DNA from: Forficula auricularia
Lineage: Eukaryota; Arthropoda; Insecta; Dermaptera; Forficulidae
DNA length: 64,000 nucleotides
Direction of reading: 5' to 3'
NCBI GenBank assembly: GCA_024734495.1
Contig: JALMQS010000828.1
Location: 2,157,101-2,221,100, forward strand
Below are positions 21,401-30,880 of this stretch, piece by piece (the first letter of the stretch is position 1; each line of letters begins with the position of its first letter). The notes below the pieces were generated by a model, which made no database searches, had not been told where the DNA came from, and was given only the letters and a program-made list of their open reading frames with translations. Made by a program: the position numbers and the translations under genes.

Positions 21401-24142
21401 GAAATAGTTTAGTATATTTAAATTTATTATTAAGGGAGGTGTACTATTCACTAAGTCTGGGAAAGTTTATCAGCAGTAATTAATTTGTTTTTCAAAATTT
21501 CAGAAATGACTAAAGGAAGCTCGGTGGTTCCAATTATTATAAATTCTTGCTCTCATATAATATTAACTTTTATCCGTCTAATTTGTTATGACTAAAGAGT
21601 GATTTAATTAAACGCTATCTCCCTTGATAAAGCGATCCAAAATCGCTCCTGAATTGCAGTCAGGATGATAAGAGAACAAAACTATTCATAAATAAAAATT
21701 TGAGAACAAATAATGCCTTGTTAGAACATCAAACGATCATTCTTAAATGTCTCTGAATAAAAAAAAAATGAATTTAGAAACCATCATATCCTGCAAGAAA
21801 AGCTGCAGCAGCGACTAGTTGTTTTCCAAATGGCGGATGAGTATCAAAATAAAATATTCTTCGAATATACATGGCAACGTGTTTGACAAAATGTAGCTCA
21901 TCAAAAACAACACTTCGAGGTTGGTCTAAACGATAAAGTCGAGTAAATAAAGCGATTCCAAAGAGAATCCAACTTATCAGATCTAATTCTATATGTAGGG
22001 TGAACCATTGCCGTGTTTGGGTCTGAAACAAAAAAACGACAAACTATGAATGAGAAAAACAAAACAAGATAAATAATTTAAATAATTCTCAAAAAAGGCC
22101 CGCCATAGAAACTAATAGTTTGTATTTTTTAAATTATATTTAATTGAAAATAATTTTTAAGAAAAAATACTGAGTAATCAAAGAGTGTCTTCTGGCTTTA
22201 TCCCTTAGCATAGAAATTACAAATTAAAATAAGCTGACGTGTTCTGATGTAGCCATCCGCTTGACTTTACCATACAACCTGGCCCCTCACTTATATTTAA
22301 TATTTAATAAAATTATTTATAATCGTGTAGGGGAGGGGGGTTAGTTTTTCCATTTTTAGATTACTCTAGGCTCACTGATTATGTATACCTACCTACAAAA
22401 TTTGGTTGAGTTTGGTACAAGGGCCTAGATTTTCACTTTTAAACCTACACCCCCCCCCCTCCCTCCCCCCATTTTGGGCGGCTAGTTTTTGTATTTTTAG
22501 ACTTCTGGGGTCCCACTGATTATGTATACAAAATTTGGTTGAGTTTGGTAAATGGACAATATTTTCATTTTTTGACCCTACACGCTACCCTCCCCCCCCC
22601 CCATTTTAGGAGGTTAGTTTTTTTGGATTTTTAGACTTCTGGGGTCCCACTGATTATGTATATAAAATTTAGTTGAGTTTGCTCAAATGGCCTAGATTTT
22701 TAATTTTTAACCCCCCCCCCTAATTTTGGGTCGATATGCACCAAAATCTAATCAGCTCTTAATCTCAATGGACCAAAACTACGTGTGAAATTTGGTTTTG
22801 ATATTCACAGTAATTTTTGAGTTAGTTCGTCCACAAAAATTTGTTAACGCACAGACTAACTAACAGAATAATAGACTAACAACAGACAGACTAACTGAGA
22901 TTTTGACAATACAATTATTATCTCGAAAAATATAATTTCTTCGATGTTCACTTATTAGGGCTTTTTTTGTAGACCGAAATGCTATGGTTTTGCTCAATTT
23001 TTTTAATGAAAATAGTTTCAGCCATTTTTGAGATATTTCGAAAAAAAGAAGTAAAAAAAACACTTTTTTCATGCACGAATAGAATACTTGACCATACTCT
23101 GTATGGTAAAGTAAAAAACTGTACTTAATAATATAAATCGTCGGTAAAATTAATTTAAAAAAAAAAATGATAATTTGCCCTTCAATAAATGAGATTTTTT
23201 TACTTTACCATACAGGGTATGGTCAAGTATTGTAATCGTGCATGAAAAAAGTGGTTTTTCCTTCTTTTTTCGAAATATCTCAAAAACGGCTGAAACGATT
23301 TTGATTAAAAAAAATGAGCGAAACAATGGCATTTCGCTCTACAAAAAAGCTCTAATAAGTGGACATCGAAAAAATTATTAGATATAAAACAATTAAGATG
23401 ATAAAAGAGTTAAAAAACATTTTGTAATTGAAATACATCCCTTGGTAAAGACCATATTTTTCTTTGTTTATCAATATTTTCCATTACTTAAGACTAATAA
23501 AATCACATATTCTGTTTAATATTGTAAATAATATTTGGAATTTTGTATTTGATCGTTAAGCCGTAATTAAATACCTTTTTGAATGTAGTGAATTTCCTAT
23601 ACGTATACTGGTAGGCGAGGGGTGAACCGCGATTGGAATTAGGTGTATACCGTCTTTGGAATTACTTTGGAATTCATTAGATAATCTATTGTCATCTATT
23701 TGGAAATGAAAGTGGAAGTAGGTGTACACGATTTTAGGTCGCGGTTCACCCCTCGTTGGTAGGTATACTCCACAAAAATTCAAAAAATAATTTTAATAAT
23801 AAAATAAAACTGAAGATAAAAGAAAAGTCTTTGAAACTAGAGGCTCAAATAAATAAATGTAGATATTTAAATGGAACATCAAGCAGAGTACACACTCTTT
23901 AATTTATTTTTACAAATTCAAAAACTCTGTTACTCCGGGTAAAAAACCTTGGTGATTTTATTTTAAAGGAATTTAGAACATAATATGATAATAATAATTA
24001 CCTCTTTTATGTCAGGTGTTATGTTATCAGTTGATTTTCCATTTTTCTCAAATTTTTTCAGATCATTTTCCTTGGAAACTTTTTTCTCTTCATATTCTTT
24101 TGGAATTTTGATTCCATTTGTTTTTCTTTTAATTACATCCAT
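9402..24142 (-). CDS. POMT1: Protein O-mannosyltransferase 1
   Basis: Eleven minus-strand exons join in frame to 775 residues (human POMT1 is about 750): 24002-24142, 21782-22022, 19906-20258, 17633-17929, 16355-16538, 15371-15492, 14742-15001, 12673-12907, 12450-12608, 10185-10327, 9402-9594. The enzyme transfers mannose from dolichol-phosphate-mannose to Ser/Thr in the ER membrane, with POMT2. Residues 48-345 form the catalytic multi-membrane PMT domain: VVFDELHF holds the conserved Asp-Glu (88-89), followed by [23 protein letters not shown] and RAGPHDHVM. Residues about 320-530 are MIR repeats ([45 protein letters not shown]). The C-terminal membrane block includes [13 protein letters not shown] and [15 protein letters not shown]1 rather than POMT2, because VPVWSLR and the C-terminus match POMT1. 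Start: the ATG at 24142 opens a Lys-rich N-terminus. The exon 7 donor lacks GT (see findings); exon 2 uses a weak GTTTCT donor. Confidence 0.95.
10558..12178. mobile_element. AT-rich inverted-repeat element carrying a nested foldback
   Basis: Arms of about 75-100 bases at 10558-10640 and 12050-12178 are reverse complements (TTTTTATTAAAATCACA, AATTATA, ATCACACAA blocks) and flank the 1332-base foldback at 10687-12018. The foldback therefore inserted into an older MITE within POMT1 intron 9. Exact outer ends were not determined. Confidence 0.5.
10687..12018. mobile_element. Large foldback transposon, 8-base TSD
   Basis: Begins TAGGGTGGAGTG and ends CGCTCCACCCTA, with the perfect direct duplication ATGTACAG on both sides (10679-10686, 12019-12026). 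Most of the 1332 bases is an imperfect palindrome: the arms share AAATTTTACTCTTA, ACCGTTGTCCAATTAAG, GCCAATTGG and CAATCGATC blocks around a centre near 11450. The 8-base duplication and TAGGG end fit a hAT-type non-autonomous element. No transposase. Related cores occur at 24904-25523 and 44100-44230. Confidence 0.8.
13133..13545. mobile_element. MITE in POMT1 intron
   Basis: Ends ATATCGTCGCCTTAGAGTG and CACTCTAAGGCGACGATAT are perfect 19-base inverted repeats, and the similarity continues inward (GCTAACCTGCTAA against GTAAACTTGCTAA). The interior repeats ATGATCGTGCAAC and CGAGGAAAACGTTCC. No coding capacity despite an open frame. Superfamily not determined. Confidence 0.7.
13995..14665 (+). 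repeat. Poly-C/minisatellite repeat family A, copy 1
   Basis: Starts GCTGACGTGTTCTGATGTGG, contains two units with the block CCACTGATTATGTA-ACA and TTTGGTTGAG, each with a run of C, then ends with the shared segment GAGATATTTCGAAAAAAAG ... ACTTGACCATA. The right end stops only about 75 bases short of POMT1 exon 7 (14742-15001). Confidence 0.7.
15540..16300. other. POMT1 intron 5, nothing clear
   Basis: AT-rich. Two diverged copies of GGATTTTAAAAGATCT-like sequence (about 15676 and 15917) suggest a faded repeat; nothing else supported. Confidence 0.4.
16560..17560. other. POMT1 intron 4, nothing clear
   Basis: AT-rich. At 17455-17515 a transposon-tail-like sequence (CTGATGAAGTCG ... CGTCGAAACTT) resembles hammerhead-bearing ends but does not pair convincingly (see rejected list). 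Confidence 0.4.
18300..18840 (-). pseudogene. Non-LTR retrotransposon 3' remnant (RTE-like ORF end)
   Basis: Minus-strand coding remnants from about 18840 down: a block [11 protein letters not shown], then [11 protein letters not shown], then [18 protein letters not shown] and [17 protein letters not shown]. These are the C-terminal motifs after the RT domain in RTE-type endonuclease-RT elements. Stops and frameshifts interrupt it (for example a stop between the first two blocks). It ends with the ATGATGATGATC-type tail (18346-18358). The RT proper is absent, so this is a 5'-truncated dead copy in POMT1 intron 3. Confidence 0.7.
18906..18973. repeat. Short perfect-type palindrome
   Basis: TTAATTAAATTAAGTTGGAG and its complement around GTTGGTGGTG-like centre form a hairpin of about 28 bp per arm (TTGGAGTTGGT / ACCAACTCCAA). 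Nature unknown; possibly a tiny MITE remnant. Confidence 0.55.
19430..19590. repeat. 45-base direct repeat pair
   Basis: The segment beginning GCAGTAACGCCTCATGGGAT occurs at 19430-19473 and again at 19545-19588, essentially identical, with 70 unique bases between. Too long for an ordinary target duplication; could be a local duplication. Confidence 0.7.
20331..20772. repeat. Inverted repeat holding a Harbinger-like MITE
   Basis: 32-base perfect inverted repeats TAACATCACAATTAATCATT... at 20331-20362 and their complement at 20741-20772 enclose the MITE at 20470-20677. Probably an older foldback element later hit by the MITE. Confidence 0.65.
20470..20677. mobile_element. Harbinger-like MITE
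   Basis: Starts GGGCCAGTTGTATGTCGGTT and ends with the complement; the arms pair over about 95 bases (TTGACAAAGGGTAAAAC, GGCGGGTTG, ATCAGATGA). Flanks are CTA and TTA, consistent with a 3-base TWA-type duplication with one change. Same family as the inner palindrome at 7986-8058. Confidence 0.75.
20780..21770. other. POMT1 intron 2, nothing clear
   Basis: Unique-looking AT-rich sequence with no coding exon or repeat end that I can support. Confidence 0.4.
22230..23385. repeat. Family A, copy 2, with inverted end fragment
   Basis: 22230-23100 runs from GCTGACGTGTTCTGATGTAG through four units, each with poly-C (9 or more), a TTTTGGG(C/A)GGNTAG block, CACTGATTATGTATA and TTTGGTTGAGTTTGG, to ACTTGACCATACTC. 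It is followed by an inverted copy of only the terminal segment (23195-23385). The junction TGTATGGTAAAGTAAAA / TTTACTTTACCATACA makes a hairpin. POMT1 intron 1. Confidence 0.75.
23616..23755. mobile_element. MITE family B, copy 1
   Basis: Inverted ends CGAGGGGTGAACCGCG and CGCGGTTCACCCCTCG; flanking 8-mers CTGGTAGG and TTGGTAGG (7/8). 140 bases, non-coding. Same family as 32032 and 53643. Confidence 0.8.
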
Positions 24143-24520
24143 ATTTAACGAATTTAAATAAAAATCATTTTTTCCCCAATCTCTTCTTGCCGCGTGTTAT
24201 AATACTTTTCATTTATAGAATAGTTTATTATAGATTTTAATGTGAAAATATCTAACGGTATAATTTTGGGGGAGAAATTGCATACGATGTCAAATGTCTA
24301 TGTGTGGTAGTGAGAAACCGTAAGAAATTCAGTCGTCCGTGTTTACTTGAAATATCTTGACAGATGTCAAGGTTCCTGGATGGTCACTCCATCTGAGTGC
24401 AGAGGAGAAAGGCGCGTATTTTAAGCTAGTTGTTCCGCCAAATGGGTTTTCTTAACATTTTTTTGGAATTTATACAGATTATTATTTAAATACTTCTGCA
24501 TCGATTGGTGGCAAACAAAA

Positions 24521-24600
24521 TTTATTTATTTATTTATTTCAACGGCATGTGCCTTTAAAAACATTACAAAAAGTAATACAAAGAAACACTACTTAGTTAA
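24521..24600 (-). mobile_element. Non-LTR retroelement 3' end with TAAA tail
   Basis: Minus strand reads ...GGCACATGCCGTTGAAATAAATAAATAAATAAATTT, a short palindromic stretch followed by a (TAAA)n tail typical of LINE/SINE 3' ends. The upstream limit is unknown and no coding part was recognised. It lies about 380 bases upstream of the POMT1 start. Confidence 0.45.
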
Positions 24601-24903
24601 AAATAGAGAAAAAACATCAAAGTTAAACATACAAATAATAAACAATAAAACAGAGTAAATCAGATATAATAATTATGATAGTGAGTATTTAAATATATGA
24701 AAGTGTGTTTATTTTTATAATTCTAGACATTCTGTTGGTATCTATAGTAAAATTCAAAACGTATGTTTTTTGGGAAAGGGCGTTATAAGCGATGCTTAAT
24801 CTATATAAATAGGCAGAAACCACATTTCGAATTTTTGCGGTGTTTCCCATAATAGTTGACAATTGGCTAAAAAATTAGATTGGCAAAGTTTTATTTAATT
24901 TAA

Positions 24904-25523
24904 ATTATTTGAAAATTGCGCCCAGTTATTTAGCATAGAACTCAAGGGCGGATCCAGTTATCAATTTAGCGGAAAATTGGATTATGCTTATTATGTGGTC
25001 ACAAGTAATCACTCTTCGAAATTTGGTGCTGCGCCTAATAGTTTCCAATTGGCTAAAAAAAGAAATTGGCAAAGTTTCATCTTAATTGAACAACGGTAAC
25101 CCGTGCCGCAATGAGGTTAAAGTTTTTGAAAAACTGCAAAAAATTGTATCTTTTCATTCATAAAATGAAAACCACTCATCCTAAAAACTTGATTCTTATC
25201 TCATTTTCTAGGAAATTTTAATGGCTTGAAGTTTACTTTTACTTTTTACTTTTTTGTTAAAACTTTTAGATTTGTAGATATCCAGCATTTTCCAAGACAA
25301 GACATGATCCGAACTCATTGCGGCACGGGATACCTTTGTCCAATTAAGATGAAACTTTGCCAATTTCTTTTTTAGCCAATTGGAAACTATTAGGCGCAGC
25401 ACCAAATTTCGAAGAGTGATTACTTGTGACCACATAATAAGCATAATCCAATTTTCCGCTAAATTGATAACTGGATCCGCCCTTGAGTTCTATGCTAATA
25501 ACTGGGCGCAATTTTCAAATAAT
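24904..25523. repeat. Palindromic foldback fused to a hAT remnant
   Basis: ATTATTTGAAAATTGCGCCC (24904) and its complement (ending 25523) are the outer ends of a near-perfect inverted repeat with arms of about 270-300 bases. Shared blocks include AACTCAAGGGCGGATCCAG, CACAAGTAATCACTCTTCG and GCCAATTGG. The core resembles the centre of the 10687-12018 foldback (ATTGCGGCACGGG, TCCAATTAAGATGAAACTTT). hAT transposase sequence follows directly on the right. Confidence 0.75.
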
Positions 25524-26342
25524 GTAAATCTGGCAAGCTTTCCAATATCACTACAAATTGCAAAAGGGAGAAACCATTCACAGATGGTGAGTACGTCAAA
25601 GATTGTTTCATACATGGAGCTGCAGAACTGTTTCGTGATTTCAAAAACTAAAACTGAAATCATGAAGAAAATCAAAGATTTGCCATTATCTGCTAAAACA
25701 GTACAAGATAGAACTGTTAAAATGTCTTCAAATGTAACACATATGCAAGTGGAAGACATTCAACTGGCTTCTACTTTATCACTTTCTATTGATGAGTCTT
25801 GCCACTTAAAAGACACAGCATAAGTTACCCTTTTCGTCGGGTCTATGTCGTCCCAAGCTCCCAAGATCCAATTGATTGCTGCCGCTCTCAGGCCAAACCC
25901 GTGGAGAAATACCATTTAAATATAATAAAAAGTAAAGTAAGAAGCCAAGTAACAAATAAAAATTTAGACTCGTGCTTGAAACTGCAAACAACAAGCCAGA
26001 TTTAACCAAACTTTCAAAAGGAATACAAGGCCAATGCTCCCATTGATATAACTATCTATTATTCAATAATTATAGTTATATTATTTGTTTACTAATTTTA
26101 TTATTCTAGAAGAGCTAGCTAAAATACTTTAATATGTTTTGTGCGAAACATTTGTATGTTTTTATATGATTAAATATTATTTCATATTTGAAGCTATTTA
26201 TTTTAAATCAAAAATCAAATTTATATACCTAATCCTAATCAAATACCATAATATTGAAACAAAAATGTTAGTGGCTCTTTAAAAACTGGGAAATTGTGTA
26301 AATTGTAACTTTTGGCTCTTCCGTCTCAAAAGGTTGCCGATC
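25520..26342 (+). pseudogene. hAT transposase remnant (ZBED/GTF2IRD2-like)
   Basis: Plus-strand frame to about 25823 contains [29 protein letters not shown], and [19 protein letters not shown], matching the N-terminal half of ZBED5/SPIN-type hAT transposases; the DES region holds the first catalytic Asp. A stop and frameshift follow (about 25823), and the rest of the catalytic domain is lost. The right terminal repeat is near 26310-26342 (TCTCAAAAGGTTGCCGATCTCTGGA). Dead copy. Confidence 0.7.
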
Positions 26343-26574
26343 TCTGGACAAGGACAGAAGACTACCTGCGGGTTGACATATCTGGTCTCTTTATACCATG
26401 AATATGCTAATACACTACAGCAAACCTAATGCTTACTCTCCGTCCATGTGTCCCACTTAATTAAAGTGGAGCGAAACTAAGCTGACCCTTAGGAATTTTA
26501 GCTAAAAATAAATAATCTTATAATCAAATAATAATTTTCATTTTAAAAAGAACCGTGTTTGGTGGCCCTATTTT

Positions 26575-26754
26575 ATTTAAATTGAATTGGCCAAGGGGCC
26601 AGTAAGGGGTACTGATGAAGAGCAGCGGTATAGCGCTCGAAACGTGTTAAAATATCGATTGCGTCTGCCCAAAATAAAGTAACAAATAGAAGTTGACTTT
26701 TATTTCAACTTTTTATTTTCCCCTTACTGGCCCCTTAGCCAATTCAATTTAAAT
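26575..26754. mobile_element. 180-base TIR unit containing a hammerhead motif
   Basis: 35-base inverted repeats (left 26575-26609, right 26720-26754) beginning ATTTAAATTGAATTGGC and ending AGGGGCCAGTAAGGGG, with one mismatch. The hammerhead candidate at 26606-26670 begins at the inner edge of the left repeat. No coding sequence. Could be a tail-to-tail pair of truncated retrozyme/Penelope ends or a MITE that captured one. Confidence 0.65.
26606..26670 (+). ncRNA. Hammerhead ribozyme candidate with closed stem III
   Basis: Core CTGATGA (26612-26618) and GAAA (26639-26642) are intact. Stem II: GAGC 26620-26623 pairs with GCTC 26635-26638, with one extra A (26619) before it, as in the other copies here. 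Stem III: ACGT 26642-26645 with GCGT 26661-26664 (last pair T-G) around a 15-base loop. Cleavage triplet GTC ends at 26665. Stem I: GGGTA 26607-26611 with TGCCC 26666-26670, including one T-G. All core rules of a type I hammerhead are met. Activity is untested. Confidence 0.65.
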
Positions 26755-26759
26755 AATTT

Positions 26760-27740
26760 TCATATTTAATAAAATACAATTGGAAGGAAAAATAAATTTT
26801 TTCAAGAATTCTTATGGTTCCTGCAAACTGTTGTGATTTGGCATTTTTTTTTCTTGGCTGTGTACGGTTTGAAGTGGAAAACTAAAACTAGACTCAAAGG
26901 TGCAGATACAAGCTAATGTTCAAATTTCAGCTTATTAGCTACAAGCGTAAAAGAGCTTTCCATGAAATAATTTGATTTGGTCCTGAGTTTCTGTATTTTA
27001 TCTAGTAGAAGCTCTAAATATAATCCGTTTTTCTTAAAAGAAATCCAAAATTTTGGCACTACAACAAAATAAGGGTTTCCATTCTCGCGTTTACTTGGGA
27101 ACCCAAGCTGATACGCAGATTACCACAAAATCAGAAAAAAATTATAAAATTTTCCTGATATTAGTAGAATTAGATTTCACGAGAGTGGCGTCTACTAAAC
27201 TATACTTGTTATGAATAATTTTTATTACATGTCACAAGTGTTGAAGGAGACAATAAAAGAGTGTGTCTCTGCTTGAATTATAAATTTTATTTATTTATAA
27301 CGAGACTATAGTCATCAGAGCTAATTATAATTATATATTATAAACTTTCTTTTAGTAAATTAAATTATCAACATTTTTCTTCATTATAATTTTTTTATAT
27401 GTAGAATATCTAGGACGTTAGAACAATATGTATCCAACTTTCCACACAAATTTCACCATTATTGCCTAACCCTTTAATGCAAACAAATTCATATAAGGAC
27501 TTTTATTAAAGAAGATTTAATTTCCAAAAGAAAAGTTTATATGAGAGAAATGTCTAAAATCAATAGTTTACGAGTTAAAAGATATTCAAATTATGTAGAG
27601 TGAATGAATCAATAATAAATAATGTGTCTCTGATCTTGACACAACCTCTGAATATAACAGACCAAAATTATTATAAATGAGAAAAAAATCAATATTATTT
27701 TATCGATTTAATCTATCTTGAGGTTCATAGTAACTTTTTA
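26760..27740. other. Intergenic AT-rich sequence, nothing recognised
   Basis: Between the hAT remnant and the foldback at 27743. No exon or repeat end supported. Confidence 0.4.
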
Positions 27741-27742
27741 AT

Positions 27743-28655
27743 ATAAGAAAATAACATTTTGATTAAGAATTTTGAAGCTTAAAAGAAATTGTATGAAAAA
27801 ATTCAATTTCTTCTCCCCGGGAGCTAATCAACTAGAAAGGACAAAAAGTTTTATTTTTTTTCTCATTAGATATTTATTCAAATCTATTGAAATTTCATAT
27901 CTGTGTGTTATTGTCATTTATCTTTTATATGAAAAAATTATTATTAGGAAATTTTCATTTTAAAGGCTAGTTTATTTAAAGTCCAATTTGATAAAACGCC
28001 AATAACTCCGTTGAAATTTGTTTTAAAATTATGAAATTAATAAATATTATAAAACAATTAATTATTATTAATATAATTCAATTTTGAACGAAATCGATTC
28101 AGTACATTTTGAGAAAATGGTCAAAAACCCCGAAAACCGCCTTGAAAGGCCGTTTTAGAAACATTTTTAAAACCCACTTCCATGTCACAAGTCAATGTTT
28201 CGTTTCATATGACTTTTTAAACTTTTTTAAAAGTCATCTCTTGCTTTCAAAAAACGGCCTTTCAAAGACGGTTTTCGGTGTTTTTGACCATTTTCTCAAA
28301 AAGTACTTAATCGATTTCGATCAAAATTGAATTAAATTATTAATAATTAATTTTTTTATAACATATATTAATTTCATATTTTTAAAAAAATTTCAACAGA
28401 GTTATTAGCATTTTTCAAAGATCACTTCAAATAAATAACCCTTTAAAATGCAAATTTCTTAATAAAGATTATTTGATATAAAAGATAAATGAAAATAACA
28501 GATAGTTATGAAATTTCAATAGATTTGATTAAATATGTAATGAGAAAAAAATAAAAGTTTTCTGTTGATTCGCTTCCGGAGAAAAGAAATTGAATCTTTT
28601 CATACAATTTCTTTTAAAGTACAAAATTCTTAATCAAAGTGCTGTTTTCTTATAA
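27743..28655. mobile_element. Large foldback, arms about 450 bases
   Basis: The left arm starts ATAAGAAAATAACATTTTGA and the right arm ends with its complement. Shared blocks include AAATTGTATGAAA, ATATTTAATC/GATTTAATA-type, CGAAATCGAT, ATGGTCAAAAAC and AAAGGCCGTTTT. The centre is near 28195. The open frame 28109-28330 spans the centre and is its own palindrome, so it is not a gene. Confidence 0.75.
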
Positions 28656-28659
28656 AATA

Positions 28660-29400
28660 GACATACTGTGTGTAAATTTAGGGGCCCTTATATGATCGTA
28701 TAGTAAAAAGGGGGGGGGGGGAAGGGTCAAACAAGCCGGAAGGTCGGTTGGCCCCCTCTCTCTGGTAGTTACCTGAATTTAAGAAATAAAAGGCCACTTA
28801 ATTTATTTAGGGAGTCTTCAGGAACTAATTTAGTTAAACTCAATAAAAACAATAATTAATAGAAAATTTATTTAATAAGGAAAATTGTAAGTTTTACATT
28901 GGTCACCGAATAATTGATAAATGATTTCGTTAATTTACAAGCAAGACAATCAGTTCAATTTAATTTGTCGATTTCATAAGGAGTGAATTGATGAACATAG
29001 TAAATTTTACTTGACATGTAAGACTATTAACAATGATAAATTTTTCCCATGTCATTACATAAGAACAATGAATTTAATTTCACACTTAAGACTATGAACA
29101 ATTTGTAAGTATTATTATATCAACTATGTTTATCTAATTAAGCAACCAATATATATTGATAACCCCTTTGTTTCCGAATTATATTATTATTTCAATAGGC
29201 ACACTTATTTAATTAGACGCCCTACATATTGTTATATCGCTTAATTAGATAAACAATCTATAGGGGGATAGTTGTACCATGACATTAATTAATAGACTTA
29301 ATACATTGGTTTCTTTAATTAAATAAACATATCTGGTAATCTATGACTATATTAATCAACTAAAATGAAGTATAATTTATTAATATAATATCGCACATAC
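28660..29400. other. Intergenic AT-rich sequence with a poly-G run
   Basis: A run of about 12 G at 28711-28722 near CCCCCTCTCTCTGG; otherwise nothing recognised. Confidence 0.4.
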
Positions 29401-29453
29401 CTTGACGATCGTCACATTCTCATCCCATGCACTCACACCCATACATACGCCCT

Positions 29454-29740
29454 CCGCCACCCCTTGGCGATCCACCCCCGCAACCGCTTAGGAACTCGCT
29501 CTCTCTCCGGGATCACAGTCATCCCCTCTCAATACGCGCTCCGCCACCCCTTGGCGATCCACCCCCGCAACCGCTTAGGAACTCGCTCTCTCTCTCAGGG
29601 ATCACAGTCATCCCCTCTCAATACGCAATCCGCCACCCCTTGGCGAATCACCCCCGCAACCGCTTAGGAACTCGCTCTCTCTCTCCGGGATCACAGTCAT
29701 CCCCTCTCAATACGCACTCCGCCACCCTTTGACGAACCAC
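29454..29740. repeat. GC-rich tandem repeat, about 88-base unit, four copies
   Basis: CCGCCACCCCTTGGCGA starts at 29454, 29541, 29630 and 29719 (periods 87, 89, 89). Units share CCCGCAACCGCTTAGGAACT, CTCTCTCT and TCCCCTCTCAATACGC. The C-rich, non-repeated continuation to about 29930 has similar composition. Open in several frames only because stops are rare in such sequence; no protein family recognised. Confidence 0.9.
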
Positions 29741-30880
29741 CCCCAAACCTGCACCAGGCGCCCACGCAGCTCGCTAATCAACCCTCTCGACACCCATCTC
29801 TGCCCCCACACCCTTCTCGCCCGAAGGCTACCACCTCAGTCCCTGGCGTCTACCCGCTTCGCCAACGCCTGGCTCCTTGCCTCCCCCGTCTCCCCGAACC
29901 CCTCTCCTATCTACTCACTCGCTGGCTGAGCCGCCTGCGAATCTTCCGTGGTCAGCGGATTCTTATTATATAATCTATTCAAACAATTTCATCCCTGACC
30001 TACAACGGAAAATAACCAGGCTAATATTCCCTATATCTAAGGGTTTGTCCTTGGTGCACCGCCCCCATATTTACACTGTGAACCTTTAGATAGATGAAAT
30101 CGATCGTTTTCTTTTTAATTCATAATTCGTTTAGTCTATTTTATCAAGAGGCTGGGTCGCAAGTCACTCTCGGAGTCATCGAGTCATTTGTTACGGTTTT
30201 CTAGCTTTTTACCATTTTCTTAAAAACTAATCAATCAATTTCGTTCAAAATTGAATATGATAAATTTATCCCTAATCCTAACCGTTATTTTTATTTATTG
30301 CTATTATTGCTAGCTTTGATTTAATTAGATTTCATTGATATATTCTCATACATATAAATACTATTTATGTTTCATATGTTATTGTCTATTATAATTTTAA
30401 CAAAGTTTAATTTTTTACTTTGTTCTGTTTTCTATCAAATTTTAGATTTATTTCAAATACTTTACCTTAGTAAATATTCGTAGGTAACAGGAGAATTAAA
30501 AAGTACACGGCTTCTAAAGAGGTTCAAAAATGTGCCAAAATCTTACTCTTCTGGCAAGAATAGGCAGGGGCGGACTTTGGGCTAAGCTAAAGAGGCAATT
30601 GATTCGAACTATTTATATATATGTATTAAATATATTTTATATTTTTACGTAGGGCCCGAAATAAAGATTTTGCCTAGGGCCCAAAAGAGTTTAAATCCGC
30701 CCCTCTTTATATAAAATACTCATTTATTAATTTTTTATGCAATAGGCCAGAAGCGAATTTAATCAATTTCAATTATTTTTCAATTAATCAATTATTCAAA
30801 CGAATTTGTTATTTTCATATTTTTATATCATTAATCTTGATACAAAGCCCATAATTCTCTAATAAATATATTCACTAAAT
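29741..30880. other. C-rich tail then AT-rich sequence upstream of the gustatory receptor
   Basis: 29741-29950 is C-rich (perhaps an LTR or element end; not resolved). 30160-30880 is AT-rich and would contain the receptor promoter, but no element can be named. Confidence 0.4.

Noticed and set aside
29427..30089. Pro-rich open frames in several registers
   Set aside because: Produced by the 88-base GC-rich tandem repeat and its C-rich continuation; the frames are open in parallel registers, which argues against selection on any one.
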